Source: Melioribacteraceae bacterium
GTDB lineage: Bacteria; Bacteroidota; Ignavibacteria; Ignavibacteriales; Melioribacteraceae
NCBI GenBank assembly: GCA_023230485.1
Contig: JALNXG010000090.1
Span: forward strand, 1 to 11,375
Reading direction: 5' to 3'
DNA: 11,375 bases
Shown: positions 6,489 to 11,375 of the stretch, piece after piece
Numbering within the stretch: position 1 is the first letter of the stretch
How the letters are laid out: every line of letters begins with the position of its first letter
Notes under the pieces: model-generated
What the model was told of the DNA's origin: nothing
Seen by the model: only the letters and a program-made list of their open reading frames with translations
Databases searched by the model: none
Program-made: the position numbers and the translations under genes

Positions 6489-6971
6489 ATGAAAAAAATA
6501 TTATTACTTATGGCGATAGTGGTTGGATGTACTCAACCGGAAATTAATCATCAAAAAGATGAGGTAAAGATTATGGAAAAAATTGAAAAGACAGATGCTG
6601 AATGGAAAGAGCAATTATCCCCAAAGCAATATGAAGTAGCTCGACAAAAGGGAACAGAAAGACCATTCACAGGCGAATATTGGAATAATTTTGAAGATGG
6701 GAAATATAGATGTATAGGATGCGGCGAAGTGTTATTTACTTCCGAGACAAAGTTTGATGCGGGATGCGGCTGGCCTAGTTTCTCTGCAACAGAAAATGCA
6801 AGTATGATTGAAGAGAAAGTGGATAATAGTCATTTCATGACACGCACAGAAGTAGTATGCAAGAGATGTGGAGCGCATCTCGGACATTTATTCGATGATG
6901 GACCACAGCCAACAGGTTTAAGGTATTGTATAAATTCAGCATCGCTCAAGTTTGAAAAAGAGAATAAATAA
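6489..6971 (+). CDS. msrB: Peptide-methionine (R)-S-oxide reductase, probable lipoprotein form
   Basis: Reduces methionine-R-sulfoxide in oxidised proteins back to methionine. From residue 39 on this is a complete SelR domain: WKEQLSPKQYEV, GTERPFTGEYW, zinc-binding CxxC pairs Cys75/Cys78 and Cys124/Cys127, AGCGWPSF, HLGHLFDDGP, and the catalytic Cys147 in RYCINSASL. Residues 1-14 (MKKILLLMAIVVGC) look like a lipoprotein signal peptide with the lipobox VVGC and lipidated Cys14, which would place the enzyme in the periplasm. The ATG at 6489 has no clear Shine-Dalgarno sequence. An in-frame ATG at 6573 (Met29) has GAGG eight bases upstream and would give a 132-residue cytoplasmic enzyme. I keep the longer form because the lipobox is convincing; both may be made. 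The stop directly abuts the stop of the convergent transporter gene. Confidence 0.95.
   Translation: MKKILLLMAIVVGCTQPEINHQKDEVKIMEKIEKTDAEWKEQLSPKQYEVARQKGTERPFTGEYWNNFEDGKYRCIGCGEVLFTSETKFDAGCGWPSFSATENASMIEEKVDNSHFMTRTEVVCKRCGAHLGHLFDDGPQPTGLRYCINSASLKFEKENK
6561..6575 (+). promoter_or_regulatory. Internal Shine-Dalgarno and ATG within msrB
   Basis: GAGG (6561-6564), eight bases of spacing, then ATG (6573-6575) in frame with msrB at Met29. It begins just before the SelR domain, where a cytoplasmic MsrB would normally start. This is the only recognisable ribosome site for the gene, since none precedes the first ATG. Confidence 0.45.
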
Positions 6972-7877
6972 TCAATTACTCTTAATGAATTTTACGCCGC
7001 TTACTTTTATTATACTAAGGAGCAAAATAGTTACACCAAACCATTGAACAGCCGAAAGAATATTCTGATGAATAAAATATTCGAGAATAACAGCTGTGAG
7101 AGGGAATGCAAGTTCGCAAATAGTAGCCACTGAGGCGGAGATTCTTTTAAGTCCATAGTAATAAAAAACGATTGCTATTCCACCGGTAGTAAGAGCAATA
7201 ACTAGAAATATTATCCATTGATGAAAATTTATTTGGGAAACTGAGCCGAAATCATTCATAAAAATGTTAATTATCAACATAATTAAAGCAGTGATAGAGA
7301 ATCTAAGATAAGTACCTGTTTCATACGAGACGTTTTTTAATGCTCGTTTTGAAAGAACAGTAGAAGAGCCAAAGCTTGCAGCTGCGATTATAGACAACCC
7401 TGCGGCGAGAATTGTTTTATCACCGGTCGTAAGAATTGGAAGTTTAAAACCAAAAGTCATTAAATATGCTCCGACAATAGCGAATGCAGCCCATAAGAAA
7501 AATTCTTTTGGTAGTCTTTCTTTAAGGAAAAGTGCTGCAAAAGTTAGAGCAAAAACAGGTTGTAGTTTTTGGATTAAAATAACAACTGAAAGGTTTACGA
7601 AATTCACATAAAAGAGGGCTTTGGTTATTGCCATTGTACCGATAGCACCACCAAGGAGGGCAACTCCCATAAAGGCGATCCAATCTTTAAGCTTTAATTG
7701 CTTGATGGATTTTAATCTCAATGCTAAAATTGGAGTTAATAAAATTGCAGCAATTGAGGTTTCAATTAGTACGACTAAAGGTACGGGGAGATTATAAAGT
7801 GCTGGGCGAAGAATAATACCATCGATACCCCAGAGGGAAGCTGCAATAATTACAAATACAGGTGCAAATTTATTCAT
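6972..7877 (-). CDS. EamA/DMT-superfamily transporter
   Basis: Inner-membrane transporter of the drug/metabolite superfamily, with ten predicted membrane segments in two repeated EamA halves (about residues 1-137 and 150-295 of 301). Features include the N-terminal AASLWGIDGIILRP, the first-half end around LQKLQPVFALTFAALFLKERLP (split by its conserved Pro) and the second-half equivalent ELAFPLTAVILEYF. These mark the repeats but do not identify the substrate, which in this family may be amino acids, drugs or other metabolites. The frame is open to a TTG at 7901, but AAAGGA (7890-7885) lies seven bases before the ATG at 7877, so that ATG is the better start. Convergent with msrB with no bases between the stops. 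Divergent from the sulfurtransferase gene across 87 bp. Confidence 0.9.
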   Translation of the reverse strand: MNKFAPVFVIIAASLWGIDGIILRPALYNLPVPLVVLIETSIAAILLTPILALRLKSIKQLKLKDWIAFMGVALLGGAIGTMAITKALFYVNFVNLSVVILIQKLQPVFALTFAALFLKERLPKEFFLWAAFAIVGAYLMTFGFKLPILTTGDKTILAAGLSIIAAASFGSSTVLSKRALKNVSYETGTYLRFSITALIMLIINIFMNDFGSVSQINFHQWIIFLVIALTTGGIAIVFYYYGLKRISASVATICELAFPLTAVILEYFIHQNILSAVQWFGVTILLLSIIKVSGVKFIKSN

Positions 7878-7964
7878 TAAAAGGTCCTTTATGCAGAACA
7901 AAATAGAGGAAATATTGGTTTATCAGTTGAATGCAAAAATAAATAAAAAGAAAGGGTTTGAGAA
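7878..7964. promoter_or_regulatory. Divergent spacer between the EamA transporter and the sulfurtransferase
   Basis: An 87 bp A-rich spacer must hold promoters for both flanking genes. Toward the plus strand a TTGGTT (from about 7915) is the only -35-like hexamer noticed, and no convincing -10 is fixed at normal spacing. I see no strong inverted repeat beyond the small AAAGG-A-CCTTT around the transporter ribosome site. Confidence 0.3.
7885..7890 (-). promoter_or_regulatory. Ribosome binding site fixing the EamA transporter start
   Basis: AAAGGA on the minus strand, seven bases before the ATG at 7877. The upstream TTG at 7901 has no comparable site. This argues for a 301-residue protein whose N-terminus begins with the first membrane segment. 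Confidence 0.7.
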
Positions 7965-8828
7965 ATGAAATCTAAAAATGAAAAAGAATATTTTAATAAA
8001 GAGGTTTTAGTTACAACTGACTGGCTTCTACAAAATCTTGATAAGAAAGAGATAAGAATTGTTGAATCAAATGAGGACCCTCTATTATATTCAACAGGAC
8101 ATATTCCGGGAGCTGTTCAAATTGATTGGACTAATGACTTAAATAATCAATTAGTCCGGGATTATATTGGAAAAGAAGATTTTGAAAAATTGATGTCAAA
8201 GAACGGAATATCAAATGATACTACAGTGGTATTTTATGGAGATAAAAGTAACTGGTGGGCTTGCTATGCGTTTTGGGTATTTAAATTATTTGGACATACA
8301 AATGCTAAAATAATTAATGGGGGTAGATTAAAATGGGAAAAAGAGGGAAAGCCACTAACTCGCGAAGTAATTGTATATCAAGAATCGGATTATAAGTCAG
8401 AGACAAGGAATGATAATGATATAAGAGCATTTAGGGATGATGTTGTATTTCATATAAAAAATGGAATGTCATTAATTGATGTAAGGAGTCCGGAGGAATA
8501 TACAGGGAAGAGATTACACATGCCTGAATATCCAAATGAAGGTGCGTTAAGAGGAGGTCATATCCCTGGGGCATTAAATGTACCTTGGGCAAAAGCAGTC
8601 AATGACTTAGACGGTACTTTTAAATCTGCAGATGAATTAGAGAAACTATATCTTGTTGAAAATCACCTAAATAGTGATGATGATTTAATAGTTTATTGCA
8701 GAATAGGAGAAAGAAGTAGCCATACATGGTTCTTATTAAAATATCTACTTGGATTTAAAAATGTAAAAAATTACGATGGTAGTTGGACTGAATGGGGGAA
8801 TTCAGTTGGGCTCCCAATTCAAAAATGA
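7965..8828 (+). CDS. Tandem-rhodanese sulfurtransferase (thiosulfate / 3-mercaptopyruvate type)
   Basis: Moves sulfane sulfur from a donor such as thiosulfate or 3-mercaptopyruvate to a thiol acceptor through a cysteine persulfide. The 287-residue protein has two rhodanese domains. The N-terminal one (about 13-130) is inactive, with the STGHIPGAVQIDW, YGDKSNWWACYAFW and INGGRLKWEKEG segments. The C-terminal one (about 160-285) is catalytic, with LIDVRSPEEYTG, RGGHIPGALNVPWAKA and the active loop YCRIGERSSHTWF, where Cys245 is nucleophilic. The CRIGERSS loop is typical of actinobacterial CysA/SseA-like thiosulfate sulfurtransferases rather than the CGSGVT loop of mercaptopyruvate enzymes. AAAGGG lies eight bases before the ATG. 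It has no signal peptide, so it is cytoplasmic. sufE follows after seven bases. Confidence 0.93.
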   Translation: MKSKNEKEYFNKEVLVTTDWLLQNLDKKEIRIVESNEDPLLYSTGHIPGAVQIDWTNDLNNQLVRDYIGKEDFEKLMSKNGISNDTTVVFYGDKSNWWACYAFWVFKLFGHTNAKIINGGRLKWEKEGKPLTREVIVYQESDYKSETRNDNDIRAFRDDVVFHIKNGMSLIDVRSPEEYTGKRLHMPEYPNEGALRGGHIPGALNVPWAKAVNDLDGTFKSADELEKLYLVENHLNSDDDLIVYCRIGERSSHTWFLLKYLLGFKNVKNYDGSWTEWGNSVGLPIQK

Positions 8829-8835
8829 GAATTAA

Positions 8836-9267
8836 ATGATAGATAAATTAGAGAAGATAGTTGAATTTTTTGAGAATATGGATAATCAGGAAAAGATTGA
8901 ATATCTTATCTCGTATGCAGATAGTTTTAAGGAAGTACCTGAAACCATTGCTTCAAAACCTTACGCATTAGATAAAAAAGTTGAATATTGCGAGTCTGGA
9001 GTTTATGTCTGGAGTATAATTAATGAAGTGGGTAATCCACGATTTTATTTTTACGTGGAAAATCCGCATGGAGTTTCAGCAAAAGCATTATGTTCAATAT
9101 TAGAAGAAGGGCTTGAGAATACCGACTTACAATCAGTAATTACTATAAATACTGATATAGTATTCAGAATATTTGGGTATAATCTTTCAATGGGGAAAAA
9201 TCTTGGATTAATAGGAATTATACAAATGATGCAACGGCAAGTTAAGAAATTGATCCAAGATTCTTAG
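8836..9267 (+). CDS. sufE: SufE-family sulfur acceptor protein
   Basis: SufE proteins accept persulfide sulfur on a conserved cysteine and pass it on, classically from the cysteine desulfurase SufS to the SufBCD iron-sulfur assembly complex. The 143-residue protein has the family layout: an N-terminal helix (KIVEFFENMDNQEKIEYLI), the catalytic Cys52 in KKVEYCESGVYVW (where E. coli has GCQSQVW), then KALCSILEEGLE and a C-terminal helix with SMGKNLGLIGIIQMM. No sufS, sufBCD or iscS is next to it; its partner is the sulfurtransferase seven bases upstream. A similar sseA-sufE pair is known from Mycobacterium tuberculosis (Rv3283-Rv3284, recalled). The 3' end overlaps the convergent MATE gene by 26 bases. 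Confidence 0.9.
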   Translation: MIDKLEKIVEFFENMDNQEKIEYLISYADSFKEVPETIASKPYALDKKVEYCESGVYVWSIINEVGNPRFYFYVENPHGVSAKALCSILEEGLENTDLQSVITINTDIVFRIFGYNLSMGKNLGLIGIIQMMQRQVKKLIQDS

Positions 9268-10597
9268 AAAACAATAGTTGATCAGTTTTGGTTTTGAATC
9301 GGATTACTAAAAGTAGAGCTAGAATAGTAAGACCAATTGAAAGCCCAATCCAGATGCCAACTGTTCCCATATCAAGATAAAATCCAAAAAATAATCCGGC
9401 AGGGATTCCGAATAACCAGTAAGCGGCGAAGCTAAGATAAAGAGGGACTTTTACGTCAGTCAAACCGCGCAAAATTCCAAGTCCCGTAGCTTGAGTGCCA
9501 TCGGAAAGTTGGAAAAATCCGGCAATTATAAAAAGATTAGCAGCTAATAGAATTACTTCTTTTTCATTAATAAAGATTAGTGGGAGATAGTTTCTAAATA
9601 GAATAAAAATAACGGCGAAGACTGACATTAAAGAAATAGATAGGGCAAGTGCAGAATAGCCGGCTTTTTTTACATCATCAATTTTCCCTTCACCGAGAAA
9701 ATTACCTACACGAATAGTTCCTGCAGATGAAATTCCAAGAGTTACCATATAAGTTAATGAAGCAAGTGATATAGCTACTTGATGAGCTGCTAATGGAATT
9801 TTACCAAGCCAGCCGATCATAATTGCCGAAAATGAGAAAGCGGCGACTTCAAAAAGGTATTGGAAACCAGTGGGAATTCCGATGCTTATAATTTTCTTAA
9901 TAATTTTTAAATCGAATAATCGGAAGTTTAAGCCCGGAGAATATTTTGCAACTCTTTGATATTTAAAGACGAAAAACATCAATGATAGAGCCATTAAAGT
10001 ACGAGTGATGGTTGTGGCATAACCTGCTCCATCTAAACCCATTGGTTCAATACCAAACTTTCCGAAGATAAAAATCCAATTAATGAACGCATTAAAAAAG
10101 TTCGCCCCGATAGCAATATACATAGGCGGATTAGGAATCGAGAGACCTTCGAGAAATTGCCTATAAGTTTGGAATATTAAAAAAGGGACGACTGAAAGCG
10201 TGATAATTCGGAGATAACTAATGGCTAAACCTACTACATCTTCGGGTTGACTCATATAAGGGATTAGGAATGAAACACCCCAGAGAACTGCGACTATCAC
10301 TACGGCGGTAACAAGGTTCACAATTAATGAGTTATTAATAAGAGAGCCACCTTCATTATTTGTTTTAGCACCGACTGCAATAGCTATTAATGGTGTAAGT
10401 GCATAAGAAACACCGATTCCGAAAACGAGTACCAAGAAAAAGAGACTATTTACAAGAGATGCAGCGGCTAAAGAAGCAGAACCGATTTTCCCAACCATCA
10501 AGCTATCGACAACCCCAAGCATAACATGCCCTAGCTGACCTATCGCAATAGGTAGTGAAAGTATTATAGTCTGTTTTAGATGTTTCTTAAAATCCAT
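9242..10597 (-). CDS. MATE-family multidrug/toxin efflux transporter
   Basis: Inner-membrane antiporter of the MATE family, which exports cationic drugs or metabolites in exchange for Na+ or H+. The 451-residue protein has the normal length and about twelve membrane segments. Family marks are the N-terminal LSLPIAIGQLGHVMLGVVDSLMVGKIGSASLAAASLVNS region (residues about 14-52), the NPPMYIAIGANFFNAFINWIFIFG segment, GAGYATTITR, and the repeat-like IGIPTGFQYLFEVAAFS opening the second half. These fit the NorM/DinF-type subgroups, but substrate and coupling ion cannot be read from the sequence. An AAGAG run lies just before the ATG as a modest ribosome site. The 3' end is complementary to the last 26 bases of sufE. 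Confidence 0.93.
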   Translation of the reverse strand: MDFKKHLKQTIILSLPIAIGQLGHVMLGVVDSLMVGKIGSASLAAASLVNSLFFLVLVFGIGVSYALTPLIAIAVGAKTNNEGGSLINNSLIVNLVTAVVIVAVLWGVSFLIPYMSQPEDVVGLAISYLRIITLSVVPFLIFQTYRQFLEGLSIPNPPMYIAIGANFFNAFINWIFIFGKFGIEPMGLDGAGYATTITRTLMALSLMFFVFKYQRVAKYSPGLNFRLFDLKIIKKIISIGIPTGFQYLFEVAAFSFSAIMIGWLGKIPLAAHQVAISLASLTYMVTLGISSAGTIRVGNFLGEGKIDDVKKAGYSALALSISLMSVFAVIFILFRNYLPLIFINEKEVILLAANLFIIAGFFQLSDGTQATGLGILRGLTDVKVPLYLSFAAYWLFGIPAGLFFGFYLDMGTVGIWIGLSIGLTILALLLVIRFKTKTDQLLFSKNLGSIS

Positions 10598-10775
10598 TAT
10601 CTCTTTTCTTTAGAAAATAAGGAATAAAAATACAACCAAATTAGAAAGAAAGGAAATTAATTTTATTTTCAACGTCTAAAGATGTATAGTAAAAATGACA
10701 TATAAAATGCCCTGATGTCGGGAAAGCATCATATACGACAATTAGTATGACGAAATTAATGTTATTACATTCAAA
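10598..10775. other. Non-coding stretch upstream of the MATE gene, little structure
   Basis: Together with 10776-10895 this is the longest gene-free stretch in the window (298 bp). This part should hold the MATE promoter on the minus strand, but no box pair stands out. A small hairpin is possible at 10707-10729 (ATGC-CC paired with GG and GCAT, with a bulge), too weak to call a terminator. No RNA gene recognised. Confidence 0.3.
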
Positions 10776-10836
10776 GTGCCAAATTGCTATAACTTATTGT
10801 TTTACAATGAATTACGGCTATAAAATAATTTGGCAC
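10776..10836. repeat. Perfect 10 bp inverted repeat spanning the hsp20 promoter region
   Basis: GTGCCAAATT (10776-10785) and AATTTGGCAC (10827-10836) are exact reverse complements separated by 41 bases. Inside is a second small stem, TTATTGT-TTT-ACAATGA (10794-10810, one wobble), and a direct repeat GCTATAA (10786-10792 and 10817-10823). The right arm lies 60 bases before the hsp20 ATG, over or next to its likely promoter. It is not the HrcA operator CIRCE (TTAGCACTC-N9-GAGTGCTAA). Confidence 0.6.
10798..10826 (+). promoter_or_regulatory. Candidate hsp20 promoter
   Basis: TTGTTT (10798-10803), 17 bp, then TAAAAT (10821-10826) is one sigma-70-like pair, which would start transcription inside the right arm of the inverted repeat. 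An alternative is TTGGCA (10830-10835, one mismatch to TTGACA) with TATAAG (10851-10856), but at only 15 bp. Either way the arm AATTTGGCAC overlaps promoter contacts. The choice cannot be settled by eye. Confidence 0.3.
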
Positions 10837-10885
10837 GGAAATTTATTGTATATAAGTAAAATTAAACATAACAAATAAACAAAAT

Positions 10886-10890
10886 GGAGG
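10886..10890 (+). promoter_or_regulatory. Ribosome binding site fixing the hsp20 start
   Basis: GGAGG, five bases before the ATG at 10896. The upstream in-frame ATG at 10884 overlaps this motif and cannot be served by it. Confidence 0.8.
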
Positions 10891-10895
10891 CAGAA

Positions 10896-11354
10896 ATGAC
10901 CTTATTAAGATATAACCCAACAAGAGAATTTTACAACACTGAAAGAGAATTTAGTAAATTCTTTAATTCAATTGGTGAAATGCTAAACAAAAATTCAGAG
11001 CAAGATTCAGAATCTTCATTATCGAACTGGTTGCCATTAACTGATATAACAGAAGACAAAAATCATTATCAGTTACATATAGATTTACCGGGAGTAAAGA
11101 AAGAGGACGTAAAGATTTCTTTCAATAACGGTCGTCTATCAATCAGTGGCGAAAGAAAAAGTGTAGTTGAATCAAAAGATATTCAAACTCATAGAACAGA
11201 GAGAGCTTATGGAAAATTCTATCGTTCATTCACTCTTCCTGAGTTAATTATCGAAGAAAAGATTGAAGCAGAATTTGTAGATGGACAGTTGAAAATCTCG
11301 ATTCCAAAAGCAGAAGAAGCAAAACCGAAAGAAATAGAAATTAAAGTGAAATAA
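10896..11354 (+). CDS. Small heat-shock protein, Hsp20/alpha-crystallin family
   Basis: ATP-independent holdase chaperone that binds unfolding proteins during heat or other stress and forms large oligomers. From the ATG at 10896 it is 152 residues, a typical length. The N-terminal arm (about 1-43) is Asn/Glu/Ser-rich with aromatic residues (FYNTEREFSKFFNS). The alpha-crystallin domain (about 44-138) has WLPLTDITEDKNHYQLHIDL, PGVKKEDVKISF, GRLSISGER and the G-x-L motif as GQLKISIPK. The C-terminal tail carries the I-x-I anchor (Ile147-Glu-Ile149) used for oligomer assembly. GGAGG five bases upstream supports this start over the ATG at 10884. The gene is complete, with 21 bases after it; no terminator is visible before the window ends. 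Confidence 0.95.
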   Translation: MTLLRYNPTREFYNTEREFSKFFNSIGEMLNKNSEQDSESSLSNWLPLTDITEDKNHYQLHIDLPGVKKEDVKISFNNGRLSISGERKSVVESKDIQTHRTERAYGKFYRSFTLPELIIEEKIEAEFVDGQLKISIPKAEEAKPKEIEIKVK

Positions 11355-11375
11355 TTCTTTTGTATTTTAGAAGCC

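Noticed and set aside
10776..10836. CIRCE (HrcA operator) for hsp20
   Set aside because: The arms GTGCCAAATT/AATTTGGCAC do not match TTAGCACTC/GAGTGCTAA, and the 41-base gap is far from nine.
10747..10878. A 43-residue open frame upstream of hsp20
   Set aside because: No Shine-Dalgarno sequence, unusual composition, and it contains the inverted repeat and the likely hsp20 promoter. Probably chance.
1..11375. A defence system, CRISPR array, prophage or insertion sequence
   Set aside because: Every sizeable open frame on a sensible strand belongs to a recognised respiratory, repair, sulfur, transport or chaperone family, except the SPOR protein. No regularly spaced repeats, transposase or target duplications were seen.

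Overview
The window is AT-rich bacterial DNA with densely packed genes. It holds twelve complete protein genes, one gene start cut off at the left edge, and short intergenic gaps. The separate nuoC and nuoD genes, the nuoABCD-H order without nuoEFG, the short-loop cytochrome bd oxidase, the SPOR-domain exported protein and the very low GC content fit the Bacteroidota/Chlorobiota/Ignavibacteria side of the FCB superphylum. This placement is an inference from gene style, not a computed phylogeny.

Left part (1-5125, all minus strand): a respiratory block, transcribed cydA-cydB-(81 bp)-nuoA-nuoB-nuoC-nuoD-nuoH. It encodes a quinol-oxidising, oxygen-reducing cytochrome bd oxidase, followed at once by the start of a complex I operon. 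The nuo genes overlap by 1-4 bases or lie 1-2 bases apart, so they are clearly one transcription unit. nuoH starts on the last base of the nuoD stop codon and runs off the left edge, leaving no room for nuoE, nuoF or nuoG. Complex I would feed the quinone pool and the bd oxidase would drain it at low oxygen.

Centre (5126-6971, plus strand): an 82 bp divergent spacer with a 12 bp perfect palindrome separates cydA from an exported protein with a C-terminal SPOR (peptidoglycan-binding) domain. A methionine-R-sulfoxide reductase (msrB) follows. It has a lipoprotein-type N-terminus and also an internal start codon preceded by a good Shine-Dalgarno sequence.

Right part (6972-11375): an EamA/DMT transporter (minus), which abuts msrB tail to tail with no spacer; a two-gene plus-strand unit of a tandem-rhodanese sulfurtransferase and a SufE-type sulfur acceptor; a MATE-family exporter (minus) whose 3' end overlaps sufE by 26 bp; and a small heat-shock protein (Hsp20, plus) behind a 298 bp leader containing a perfect 10 bp inverted repeat.

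For three genes (cydA, the EamA transporter, hsp20) the Shine-Dalgarno position supports a start downstream of the longest open frame, and the coordinates given here follow it. I see no tRNA, rRNA, CRISPR array, insertion sequence, prophage or defence locus. This is mainly a housekeeping and stress region. The most useful leads are regulatory (inverted repeats at cydA, msrB and hsp20), the possible dual-start MsrB, and the sulfurtransferase-SufE pair.
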